From Chlorocebus sabaeus (taxonomy: Eukaryota; Chordata; Mammalia; Primates; Cercopithecidae), in assembly GCF_047675955.1 (NCBI RefSeq), contig NC_132909.1:44567931-44631930 (forward strand): a stretch of 64,000 nucleotides of DNA, in the 5' to 3' direction. This document shows, in pieces, positions 10,763 through 21,300 of this stretch. Made by a program: the position numbers and the translations under genes. The number at the start of each line of letters is the position of its first letter. Position 1 is the stretch's first letter. The notes below the pieces were generated by a model. That model worked only from the letters and a program-made list of their open reading frames with translations, had not been told where the DNA came from and made no database searches.

Positions 10763-11362
10763 TGGCCTGGTACAATCGCTCATGCCGGTAATCCCAACAC
10801 TTTGGTAGGCCGAGGCAAGGAGGATCATTTGAGCCCAGGAGTTTAAGACCTGACTGGGCACAACATGACAAAACCCCATCTCTTTCTTTTTTTTAAGACT
10901 GAGTCTTGCTCTGTCGCCCAGGCTGGAGTGCAGTGGCGCGATCTTGGCTCACTGCAAGCTCAGCCTCCCGGGTTCACGCCATTCTTCTGCCTCAGCCTCC
11001 AGAATAGCTGGGACTACAGGCGGCCGCCACCACGCCCGGCTAATTTTTTGTATTTTTAGTAGAGATGGGGTTTTACCGTGTTTGTTAGCCAGGATGGTCT
11101 CCATCTCCTGTCCTCGTGATCCGCCCGCCTCGGCCTCCCAAAGTGCTGGGATTACAGGCATGAGCCACCACACCTGGCCAACCCCATCTCTTAAAATAAT
11201 ACAAATAATTAGCCGAGCATGGTGACGCGTGCCTGCAGACCCAGCTACTCCAGAGGCTGAGGTGGGAGGATCACCCGAGTCCTGGAGGCCGAGGATGCAG
11301 TGAGCAATGAGTTTGGCATCGCACTCCAGCTTGGGTGTTGGACAGCGACCTTGTCTCAAAAA
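10763..11362 (+). mobile_element. Sense Alu split by a nested antisense Alu
   Basis: Outer sense Alu at 10763-10882 and 11181-11362. The inner antisense AluY is at about 10883-11180, with the direct repeat aaccccatctctt on both sides of it. Confidence 0.88.
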
Positions 11363-11377
11363 GAATTTTGTTTTGTT

Positions 11378-11500
11378 TTGTAGAGACAGGGTCTCACTAT
11401 GTCGCCCAGGCTGATTTCGAACTCCCCGGCTCAAGTGATCCTCCCAACTCGGCCTCCGAAAGTGCTGGGATTACAGGCGTGAGTCACTGCACCCAGCCGT
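11378..11500 (-). mobile_element. Alu monomer fragment
   Basis: Antisense right-arm-type fragment (tagagacagggtctcactatg ... ggattacaggcgtgag). Confidence 0.75.
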
Positions 11501-11869
11501 GGAGGGTTTTTTAAACCCTCCTGCTCTGCCCCCATGGCTGTCACAGAGAGGATGGAGGTGGCAGAAAACCGGGAAGGAGGAGGCTAGGGTGGGAGATTTG
11601 GGGTCTGTGCAGGTGATTGGGGAAATGGGAGGGCAGCCCTTGACCCTACTCCAGCCTGATCTGACCCCACAGGGCCAGGCATCCATGGCTGCCCCACTCC
11701 CTAGACTGGGGGATCTTGCGGCAGCACCGAGGCTGAGGCCTGGAGGGGCTCTGGCATCACGCACCTCAGGGTGGGCTCTGAGGACCTGAGGGTGTCGGGT
11801 GAATGTGGTGATGGGGTGGAATTGAGGCGGGGCCACTCCAGGGAGCTTCTTGCCTGGCTCTCCATGTTT
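11501..11869. other. Intergenic GC-rich sequence
   Basis: Unique sequence. Short open frames on both strands have no recognisable domain. Nothing else seen. Confidence 0.45.
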
Positions 11870-12490
11870 GTTTCTTGGAGCGGGGCCTCTGGGCTTTCCA
11901 GGGCATCTCTAGGGTCTGTGAGGATCTCTGTATGGTCTCGATGTCTCTGAATATTTATCTTTTTTTTTTTTTTTTTTTTTGAGATGGAGTCTTGCTCTGT
12001 CACCCAGGCTGGCGTGCAGTGGCACAATCTCAGCTCACTACAACCTCTGCCTCCTGGGTTCAAGTGATTCTATGGCTTCAGCCTCCCGAGTAGCTGGAAT
12101 TACAGGTGTGCACCACCACACCTGGCTAATTTTTGTATTTTTAGTAGAGACAGCATTTCCCCATGTTGGCCAGGCTGGTTGCAAACTCCTGACCTTAGGT
12201 GATCCACCCGCCTCAGCCTCCTAAAGTGCTAGGATTACGGGCATGAGCCACCGAGCCCAGCCCAGATGTCTCTGAATGTCTCTGAAAATCTCTGGGGATC
12301 TCTGAGGGTCTTTGGGAGTCTCCGAAGGTCTCTAAATGTCTATGAGGGTCTTGGGGGTCTCTGAGGTTTTCTGGGCATCCCTGGGCCTTTCTGAGTGTCC
12401 CTAGGTGTCTCTGCATGCCGATGGTGGTCCCCAAGTGTGTCTGAGGGTCTCTTGGCATCTCTGAGTATCCCTGGGGGGCAGACTGGTGTC
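11870..12490. repeat. Degenerate 10-bp tandem repeat (TCTCTGAGGG-like) interrupted by an Alu
   Basis: Units such as tctctgaatg, tctctgaaaa, tctctgagggt follow each other in about 10-bp register at 12265-12480. A few more units precede the Alu (tctctaggg, tctctgtatgg, tctctgaat at about 11898-11955). The array was split by the Alu at 11957-12262. Confidence 0.75.
11957..12262 (-). mobile_element. Alu element inside the 10-bp tandem repeat
   Basis: Full-length antisense Alu. The target-site duplication gatgtctctgaat is itself a piece of the repeat array. Confidence 0.9.
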
Positions 12491-12728
12491 TGTCTGTCTG
12501 GGGCCATCTCTGGCGGCTGCCTGGAAGTGTTTGTGCAGACTGGCTGGCCCTGCCTGGGACTTAAGCCTGGGACGGCTTCAGGTACATTGGGGGGCAGCAG
12601 AAGGACCACAGGGAGGTGCCCTCTGAAAGTTCCAGGCTCCCTTCAGCCAGGGAGGGGGCCCGTGGAGTCTTGAGCTGTCCCCTTTCCCAGAAACCTAGGT
12701 GTAGCCAGCTGGGGCTATGTCAGGAAGG
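12491..12728. other. Intergenic sequence between two tandem arrays
   Basis: Unique, GC-rich. Nothing recognised. Confidence 0.4.
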
Positions 12729-13340
12729 CCCAGACCCCAGGGGCCCCAGACCCTAAGACTCCAAGACCTCTGAATCCCCAGACTCCAGGATCCCCAGACC
12801 CCAGGACCCCCAGATCCCAGGGCCCCCAGACCTCTGGATCCCTAGACCCCAGGACCCTCAGGCCCCAGGACCCCCAAACCCCAAGATTCCCAGACCTCTG
12901 GATCCCCAGGCCCCAGCACCCACAGACCCCAGAACCCTCATATCCTAAGACCCCCAGGCCCCAAGACTACCAAACTCCAGGGCCCCCAGACTGCAGGACC
13001 CCCAGACGCCAAGACTCCCAGACCTCTGGATCCCCAGACTTCAGAACCACCAGACCCCTGGACCCCCAGACCCTAAGCCTCTCAGACCTCTGGATCCCCA
13101 GACCCCTGGACCCCAGAACCCCCCAATAAACCGCCATATCCCAAGACCCCTAGATCCTAAGACTCCCAAACCTCTGGATTCCCAGACTTCAGGTCCCCCA
13201 GACTCCAGGACCCTCAGATTCCAGGACTCTCAGATCCCTGGATCCCTAGACCTCAGAGCCCCCAAATCTCAGGACCCCCCCATCCTCAAACTGTCAGACT
13301 TCAAGGACCCCAGCTTCCCCAGACCCACCTCCAAAACTCA
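12729..13340. repeat. 16-bp minisatellite with 64-bp higher-order unit
   Basis: C-rich array of about 16-bp monomers resembling CCCCAGGACCCCCAGA. A variant monomer (cctctggatccccaga) recurs at 12767, 12831, 12895, 13023, 13087, 13171 and 13235. The spacings are 64, 64, 128, 64, 84 and 64 bp. One G-poor strand gives strong base-composition skew. Confidence 0.85.
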
Positions 13341-13569
13341 CTATCCCAGACTCCAGACCTGCCCGTCCCCCACCACCTGCAGCCTCGGGTCTCGCACTTC
13401 CTCATTTCTTCATTTCCTTCTTTTCTAAGACGCCTCCCAACTGGACTCCCCCTGTGGCTTCCCTGGGCGTGGAGGACGTGCAGCTGCATGAGGCTCACTG
13501 CTGGCTGGGCTCCTCCGTCCCTCTGCTCCTCATAAAAGAGGCCCCAAGAGCTCCCCTGCTCCCTCTGCT
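13341..13569. other. Intergenic sequence downstream of the minisatellite
   Basis: No gene or repeat recognised apart from residual C-rich motifs. Confidence 0.35.
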
Positions 13570-13745
13570 GCCTACTGAGGACACAGTGAGAAGATGGTCA
13601 TCTGCAAACTAGGAAGTGAATCTGCTGGTGCCTTGATCTTGGACTTCCCAGCTTCCGGAACTGTGAGGAATACATTTCTGTTGTTCATAAGCTACCCCAG
13701 TTTATGGCATATTTGTTATAGCAGCCTGAAGAAACACTTGGAGAC
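13570..13745 (+). mobile_element. MaLR/MLT1-like LTR 3' end
   Basis: Carries the mammalian MaLR LTR tail pattern (cttgatcttggacttccc, aactgtgaggaatacatttctg, gttatagcagcc). Confidence 0.65.
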
Positions 13746-13883
13746 ATTTGCTCTCTACCCAGGGCTGCTCCCACCACAGGGCCTTTGCACATGCTATTCC
13801 CACTCCTGGATGCTGTTCCCCACATCCCCTCCTTCTCACTCCCTAAGGGATTCCTTGATCATCCCATTAAAAAGTTGCTTCTG
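13746..13883 (+). repeat. L2 LINE fragment
   Basis: ccacagggcctttgcacatgc followed by ctcactccctaaggg, an L2 3'-end pattern. Confidence 0.6.
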
Positions 13884-14184
13884 GGCCGGGCGCGGTGGCT
13901 CACACCTGTAATCCCAGCACTTTGGAAGGCCAAGGCGGGTGGATCACCTGAGGTCAGGAGTTTGTGACCAGCCTGGCCAACATGGTGAAACGCTGTCTCT
14001 ACTAAAAATACAAAAAGTTAGTTGGGCATGGTGCCATGCACCCGTAATCCCAGCTACTCGGGAGGCTGAGGCAGGAGAATCACTTGAACCCGGGAGGTGG
14101 AGGTTGCAGAGAGCCGAGATCGCACCTCTGCACTCCAGCCTGGGCAACAAGAGCAAAACTCCATCTCAAATGAAAAAAAAAAAA
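13884..14184 (+). mobile_element. Alu element
   Basis: Full-length sense Alu with an aaaaagttt/aaaaagttg flanking repeat. Confidence 0.9.
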
Positions 14185-14530
14185 AGTTTCCCCATCTCAT
14201 TTTCCCTTATTTTTCTTTGCAGCTTTCCCACTACCTGTAGTTGATATATTTTCTTGATGGATTCTGCCTGTCTTCTGTTTCCCCAACTACAGTGAGAGTC
14301 CTGGGATGGTGGGGGGGGGGGGGCAGGATTTTTGTGTGTTTTATTCACTGCTGTGTCTGTAGTTCATAGTACCAGGTATACAACAGGAACTTCATAAAGG
14401 CTTGCAGAGGAAATGAATGAGTCTTTCCTTATAGGTTCATAGAGATCTATAATTTCATTTTCAAACTCTGTGGCACACCAGGATGGATGAACGGTTATTG
14501 ATGTACCCAATCCTTTAAGAGTTATTTCCT
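14185..14530. other. Old-repeat sequence with a poly-G tract
   Basis: Low-similarity L2-like sequence. A run of about 14 G lies at about 14309-14323. No gene. Confidence 0.45.
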
Positions 14531-14732
14531 TTTTTTTTTTTTTTTCCTTCTTTTTGAGGCAGAGTATCACTCTGCACTCTGTCACCCCAGGCTGGAGTGC
14601 AGTGACACGATTTCGGCTCACTGCAACCTCTGCCTCCCAGACTCAAGTGATCCTCCTGCTTTAGCTTCCTGAGTAGCTGGAACTACAAGGATGTGCCACC
14701 ACTCCCAGCTAATTTTTTTGTGTGTGTATGTG

Positions 14733-14763
<31 letters not shown>

Positions 14764-14882
14764 GTAGAGATGGGGTTTCACCATGTTGCCCAGGCTAGCC
14801 TTGAACTCCTGGACTCAAGCGATCCTCCTACCCTGGCCTCCCAAAGTGCTGGGATTACAGGCATGACTCACTGTGCCTGGCC
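14531..14882 (-). mobile_element. Alu with internal (TG)n(TA)n microsatellite
   Basis: Antisense Alu. The middle A-rich region has expanded into tgtgtgtatgtg(ta)n at about 14720-14756. Confidence 0.9.
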
Positions 14883-14883
14883 C

Positions 14884-14965
14884 TTTTTTTTTTTTTTTTT
14901 TTAATGTAACAAACAATGCTGTAATGAATCACTTTGAGCTTGGAGCATCTTTTTGCCTTCTCTCT
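14884..14965 (+). repeat. L1M fragment
   Basis: T-run then acaaacaatgctgtaatgaat, an old L1 3'-region pattern. Continues as 15757-16020 beyond intervening Alus. Confidence 0.55.
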
Positions 14966-14967
14966 CT

Positions 14968-15256
14968 TTTTTTTTTTTGACGAAGTCTCGCTCTGTCACC
15001 AGGCTGGAGTGCTATGGCACGATCTCAGCTCACTGCAACCTCCAGCTCCCTGGTTCAAGTGATTCTCCTGCCTCAGCCTCCCGAGGAGCTGAGATTACAG
15101 GTACACGCCACCACGCCCAGCTCATTTTTTGTATTTTTGGTAGAGACGGGTTTCACGGTGTTGGCCAGGATGGTCTCAATCTCCTGACCTTGTGATCTAC
15201 CTGCCTCAGCTTCCCAAAGTGCTGGGATTACAGGCATGAGCCACCGCGCCCAGCCC
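14968..15256 (-). mobile_element. Alu element
   Basis: Full-length antisense Alu. Confidence 0.9.
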
Positions 15257-15269
15257 AGCCATTTATTTT

Positions 15270-15450
15270 AAATTATGTTTTAGAGATGGGGTCTTGCTCT
15301 GCTGCACATACTGGAGTGGAGTGGCACAATCACGGCTCACTGCAGTCACAACCTTCTAGGTTCAAGGGATCCTCCCACCTCAGCCTCTGAAGTAGCTGGA
15401 ACTACAGGCTGAAGCCACCATGCCCAGCTAATTTTTAATTATTAATATTA
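15270..15450 (-). mobile_element. Alu left-monomer fragment
   Basis: Divergent antisense arm ending in an (ATT)n stretch. Confidence 0.75.
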
Positions 15451-15756
15451 TCATTATTATTATTGAGACGGAGTCTCGCTCTAACGCCCAAGCTGGAGTG
15501 CTGTGGCATGATCTCGGCTCATTGCAACCTCCGCCTCCTGGGTTCAAGCGATTCTCCTGCCTTAGCCTCCTGAGTAGCTGGGATTACAAGCACGTGCCAC
15601 CAACCATGCCCAGCTAATTTTTGTATTTTTAGTGGAGATGGGGTTTCACCATGTCAACCAGGCTGGTCTCGAACTCCTGACCTCGTGATCTGCCCACCTT
15701 GGCCTCCCAAAGTGCTGGGATTACAGGCGTGAGCCACCACGCCTGGGCTGAGCCAC
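15451..15756 (-). mobile_element. Alu element
   Basis: Full-length antisense Alu starting in ttattattattgagacgg. Confidence 0.9.
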
Positions 15757-16020
15757 GTTTTTTTTTTTATTCGTTAGTCAGTTCACACTGCAAACATGCA
15801 AATATTCAGGCAGAGATTCCCAGAAGTGAACTTGCTGTGTCAGTAGACACATGAGTTTATCATTCCGATGGCCTGTGCCAGGGTGCCCTCCATCAATGCT
15901 ACACCATGGACGTACCCCACAGCCTGGCTGGCACAGAATGTCATTGCACTGTTGGATTTTTGCCAATTTGATTGGTGAAGACAAATAGTTTGTAATTTGC
16001 GGTTTTCTTATTAAGCGTGA
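15757..16020 (+). repeat. L1M 3'-region fragment
   Basis: gcaaacatgcaaatattc ... ttgccaatttgattggtga resembles the old L1 3' end. It resumes after two Alus at about 16522-16610 (gaatgagcatctctggac). Confidence 0.6.
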
Positions 16021-16521
16021 ACTTTTTTTTTTTTTTTTTTTTAAGACAGATCTCACTCTGTTGCCCAGGCTGGAATGCAGTGGACTGATCTCGGCTCACC
16101 ACAGCCTCCGCCTCCTGGGTTCAAACGATTCTCCTGCCTCAGCCTCCTGAGTAGGTGGGTCTACAGGCACATACCACCACACCTGGCTAATTTTTGTATT
16201 TTTTATTGTTTTTTGTTTTTGTTTTTTTGTTTTTTTTGAGACGGAGTCTTGCTCTGTCGCCCAGGCTGGAGTGCAGTGGCCGGATCTCAGCTCACTGCAA
16301 GCTCCGCCTCCCGGGTTCATGCCATTCTCCGGCCTCAGCCTCCCGAGTAGCTGGGACTACAGGCGCCCACCACCTCGCCCGGCTACTTTTTTGCATTTTT
16401 TTTTAGTAGAGACGGGGTTTCACCGTGTCAGCCAGGATGGTCTCGATCTCCTGACCTCGTGATCCGCCCGTCTCGGCCTCCCAAAGTGTTGGGATTACAG
16501 GCGTGAGCCACTGCACCTGGC
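16021..16521 (-). mobile_element. Alu left part joined to AluYR
   Basis: Antisense Alu left half at 16021-16205. It runs into a complete antisense AluYR at about 16212-16521 (carrying ggccggatctcagctcac). The right half of the older Alu is missing. Confidence 0.85.
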
Positions 16522-16610
16522 AAGAATGAGCATCTCTGGACATGTTGAAGAGCAGTTTCCAGCTTTTTCTTCAATGTCTTGGTTCAAAGCTTTTGACCAT
16601 TTCTCGGAGT

Positions 16611-17962
16611 TTGGCGATGGGAAGGACAGAGGCTGAGGAGAGGGGAAAACGTGAGGGAGTGGACTCCCACCCTCCCAGATCCCGGAGAAGCCTCTGTGCA
16701 TGTGACAGCGGTGGACATGGTGGCACACACAGTTAAGGTGGCACAGTGAGTCAGGGGCTGGCATCGGTTGGAACCTAGTCCGCCTGACACCAGGTTCAGG
16801 TGAGACCATCTCCCAGGCCACCCCTCCCCGGTATCACTTTTGTCACTACTAACCCTCCAGTCTGCCTCAGGCCCCCGTCTGCTTCTGGAACCTCAGCCTC
16901 CTCCCCATGTTGCCCACCCCAGACACCAGGCTCACTCCAGAGGGACTTCTTGAGCCAGTGCCCCTCTGCCCACACACCTTCCTTGGCTCCACATGGACCT
17001 CTTCCCCTGCCACCAATTCCTTCTATCCTCTCCACTCCTAACCATGCTATCCCAGCCAGCTACATTTTCTCAAGCTGCTGGGAGCCCTCCTCACTGTCCC
17101 CTCCAGCACAGAGGTGCCATTGTGCAAGAACTCAGTGGGAGGGGCTTGGAGGAGCTTGGAGAGCCAATTATAGGTTTGAGGAATCTTGGTGAACTCCTAC
17201 TCATGTGTTGAAGCCCCATTGGTAATGCCTCCTCCTCCAGGAAGCCTTCCAGGACCCTGTCTTTCCCTCTGGACCTTCCTTGACTGCATGGGACTATGAG
17301 TGTCTATGTCCAACTCTGTCCTCCCTTAAGATAGCTCCTTGAGGACCTGGTCAGGGCTGAGTCCTTTTGGGGGCCCAGCGTGGGTGATGTTTGTTGAATG
17401 AATAAATGACTGCATGAGGTGGGAGCCAACTGAGCTGAGATCGAGAAGCGAATTGATGAGGTGGCTGTCGGTTGGGGTGCTAATAGAGGACATGAAGTCA
17501 CTGGGTTCTAGCAAGAGGGAAGCGGGACCCTGGGCCACCCCTCCCCCTTGCCCTCCATCCACCTCTCATGAGAACTTTGAGGCCCTGCAAGGGGGCGGAT
17601 CTCTGTCTTCATTCTTCCCCTCTGCACTCCACCCAGATACCAGTTCCTCTTCCCCCTGAGTCGCTGGGTGCAGAGCCAGAGGAACGCCGGCGACCCCAGC
17701 AGCGCTGCGGAGGGTGCTGTCCATTGCGGCCCCCGTGTCCAGGTGGGCCAGGACGCAGCCTCTGGGCGCCGTCGCTTTTCCAGCACCACCGAGGCAAAAG
17801 CGTGGCAGTAGGACCCAAAAGGTAGGACTGAGGCTCTAGAACTTGCACCTGTGCAGGGACTGCAAATCAGACCTGGGAGGACCCTCTCAGCAGCCCCCAC
17901 TCCCCCCTATCCCAGCACTTCCCAGGACCCGCGGTTCTGGGAGATACTAGGAGCGGGATCAA
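16611..17962. other. Intergenic sequence upstream of LRRC25
   Basis: Mostly unique. An L2-like 3' end (gatgtttgttgaatgaataaatg) lies at about 17210-17420. Open frames on both strands here (up to 130 codons) show no domain I recognise. Confidence 0.5.
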
Positions 17963-18000
17963 GGGGCGGGGCCGTTTCCGAGACAACCGCTTATTTGCAT
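17963..18000 (+). promoter_or_regulatory. Candidate LRRC25 proximal promoter motifs
   Basis: A GC box (ggggcggggcc, 17963-17973) and a perfect octamer motif (atttgcat, 17993-18000) lie about 310-350 bp upstream of the LRRC25 start codon. Octamer sites bind POU factors, active in haematopoietic cells. The transcription start was not determined, so the assignment to LRRC25 rests on position only. Confidence 0.35.
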
Positions 18001-18309
18001 AGGGTCCCGTCCTGGCCAACGAGGGCGCCCCAAATGTTCAGGACGTAGAAGAAAGGGTTAACTAGGCCGGGTCTCTTCCTCGCCTTCCAAGCCTGCTGGG
18101 CACGGGGGTTACCTACCCATTTCCCAGAAGGGGAGACTGAGGCAGCCCAGCAGCCAAAGGAGGCAACCAGACTGGGGCTGCGTTGTACCATTTCAGAAGC
18201 GGCTTGAACTGGTCTAAGGTATAATCATAAACACTAGCGGTGGAGGCAAGGGCGACCACAGGGCTGAGGTCAGGGCTAGGATTCCGGTGTCTCTATGTAG
18301 GTTGCTTGA

Positions 18310-21300
18310 ATGGGGGGCACCCTGGCATGGACGCTGCTGTTGCCGCTGCTGCTGCAGGAGTCAGACAGCCAGGAACCGTCATGCACCATGCCCTCCACCG
18401 ATGTGGACTGGAACACGGAGTTCAGTGCCATGTGCCTGAATTTCAGTGGCCGTGGCCTGAGCCTGCCCCTCAACCAATCTCTGCGGGCCAGCAACGTGCT
18501 TCTCCTTGACCTGTCTGGGAACGGCCTGCGAGAGCTTCCAGTGACCTTCTTTGCCCACCTGCAGAAGCTTGAGGTCCTGAACGTGCTACACAACCCGCTC
18601 TCCCGTGTGGATGGGGCGCTGGCTGCCCGCTGTGACCTTGACCTGAGGGCTGACTGCAGCTGTGCCCTGGAGTCCTGGCACGAGGTCCGGCGAGACAACT
18701 GCTCTGGCCAGAAGCCTCTGCTCTGCTGGGACACAACCAGCTTCCAGCACAATCTCTCTGCCTTCCTGGAGGTCAGCTGCGCCCCCGGCCTGGCCCCTGC
18801 AACCATTGGGGCAGTGGCAGTCAGTGGGTGCCTGCTTCTCGTACTTGCCATCGCTGGCCCCATGCTGGCCTGGAGACTCTGGCGATGCCGAGTGGCCAGG
18901 AGCCGGGACCTGGACAAGCCCTGGCCTGCTCAGGATAGGCCCAAGCCCAGTTTAGGCTTCCAACCACGGTATGGCAGCCGGAGCACCCCCAAGCCCCAAG
19001 TGGCCACGCCACCCCGCCCCTCCACTCCCGACTATGAGAACATGTTTGTGGGCCAGCCAGCAGCCGAGCACCAGTGGGTTGAACAAGGGTAAGTAACCCA
19101 TAGAGACACCTGTCAAAGTGGTGAATAGTAAGGCTCCACACCCAGATGGCCGGGGTTCAAATCCCAGCTCTGCTGCTTGCAGGCTGTAGGATCTTAGGTG
19201 AGTAGTTTTACTTCTCTGAGCCTCAGTCTCCTCACCTATAAAATGGGTAGAAGACTGGACGTGGTGGCTCACACCTGTAACCCTAGCACTTTGGGAGGCC
19301 AAGGCAGGCGGATCACTTGAAGTCAGGAGTTCGAGACCAGCCTGGCCAACACGGTGAAACCCCGTCTGTACTAAAAATACAAAAATTAGCCGGGTATGGT
19401 GTCAAGCGCCTGTGGTCCCAGCTGCTCAGGAGGCTGAGGCAAGAGAATCGCTCGAACCTGGGAGTCAGAGGTTGCAGTGAGCTGAGTTCGTGCCATTGCA
19501 CTCCAGCCTGGGTGACAGAGTGAGACTCAATCTCAAAAATAAAATCAGTAAAATAAAGTAAAACAAGGGAGAACTACAGTCCCCTTCATAGTGTGTTGGG
19601 GGTAAAAATTAAATGAGTTCCCATATATGGGACAAGCTTCCCCCTCATGACCTGTAAACCCAGTTTCTGGTGGCCAAGGATGGGGAGACAGGAGGCAACT
19701 GCTTGAATGGAGTTGGGGCTCTGCGGTGGCAGTCAGCAGCATAGGCCCAGGTCCCGTGTGACCCAAGGCTGTCTCTGAACCTCCATGTCTGTCTCCATAG
19801 AATGGGGACAGCCCTCCCTTACCCCATGACACACATGAGATGCTAAGGAGGTGCCCTACAAAGTCCCGTCACCACTAGATGACCTTTTTTTTTTTTTTTT
19901 TTGAGACAGTCTCATTCTGTTGCCCAGGCTGGAATGCAGTGGTATGATCACAGATCAGTGCAGCCTCAAACTCCTGGCCTCAAGTGATCCTCCTGCCTCA
20001 GTCTCCAGAGTAGCTGGGACCACAGACACCTGCCACCACACCCAAATCATCTTTGTATTTTTCGTAGAGATGGGGGTCTTGCTATGTTTCTCGGGCTGGT
20101 CTCAAACTCTTGGCCTCAAGTGATCCTCATGTCTCAGCCTCCCAAAGTGCTGGGATTATGGGTGTGAGCCACCGCTGCCAGTTTCTAGATGATTTTGCTG
20201 GGCTTAGACAAGTGAGTTGAACTTTTCTAGGTTGGAGTAGGGTGCGGTGGCTCATGCCTGTAATCCCAGCACTTTTTGAGGCCCAAGTGGTCAGTGGTCA
20301 GGACCTCAAGACCAGCCTGACCAACGTGGTGAAACCCTATCTCTACTAAAAAATACAAAAACTAGGCTGGGCACCGTGGCTCATGCCTGTAACCCCAGCA
20401 TTTTGGGAGGCCAAGGCGGGAGGATCACGAGGTCAGGAGTTCGAGACCAGCCTGGCCAATATGGTGAAACCCTGTCTCTACTAAAAATACAAAAATCAAC
20501 CGGGCATGGTGGTGGGTACCTGTAATCCCAGTTACTTGGGAGGCTGAGGCAGGAAGAATCACTTGAACTCAGGAGGTGGAGGTTGCAGTGAGCCCAGATC
20601 GCACTGCTGTACTCCAGCCTGGGTGACAGAGTGAGACTCCGTCTCAAAAAAAAAAAAAAAAAAAAAAAGAGGAAGAAGAAAAGAAAAACTTTTCTAGGGT
20701 GGAAAAGGGAGTGGAGGGAATTTCAAGGGGCGGGACCCTCAGGGACAGAGACCCAGAGGCGGGAAAGAACAGAGAATTTGCTGTGAATGGTTTTTGAGAA
20801 GGGATGACTTGAAAGCTGAGGCCTGAGGGGAACAGGGAGGGCCAAGCAGGAAGGGGCCACAGCCACGGCTGTTTGGGCGGCAGAGTCTGTGCCAGGAGCT
20901 GGGGAGGCTATCGGAAGACTGTCGGTAAGAAAGAAGAAAATATGCAAAGCAGATGTAAACATGACTCAAAAGCAGAAATGATCTGAGGCAGGGTGTTGAA
21001 GACACTGGACTCACAAAAGCAGCTTGTGCTCTGATGTTCACCGTGGCCTCCCTATCCCCGAGGCTTCTGGATTAGCATCTTTTATGTACCTGGCCTCCAG
21101 AAACACTGTGTTTAGAATTGACTGTGTCATTTCCACCCTGCATCTTACACTTACGGACATGGAGGCTCTGGGAGGCAGGGAAATGACTTGTCCAAGATCA
21201 CATAGCCAGTCAAAAAAGGCAGGACAGAAACCCTGCGTCCCAGTTCTGTTTGTCCCCCCACAACCCCTTAGGTGTTAGCGGGCAATTCATACTAGAGTAT

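Noticed and set aside
12213..12673. Frames of about 80-90 codons on both strands in the tandem-repeat zone
   Set aside because: They are products of a 10-bp repeat and part of an Alu. The repeat period is not a multiple of three, so no coding constraint is visible.
12729..13340. Possible CRISPR-like array
   Set aside because: Monomers are contiguous with no unique spacers, and this is a primate nuclear locus. It is a minisatellite.
1..18000. Search for SSBP4 exons upstream of LRRC25
   Set aside because: Expected from the human order, but nothing recognisable was found. The gene most likely starts outside the window.
18276..18917. 213-codon minus-strand frame over LRRC25 exon 1
   Set aside because: It is antisense to a clear coding exon, with arginine/serine-rich composition. 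It is a shadow of GC-rich codon use.
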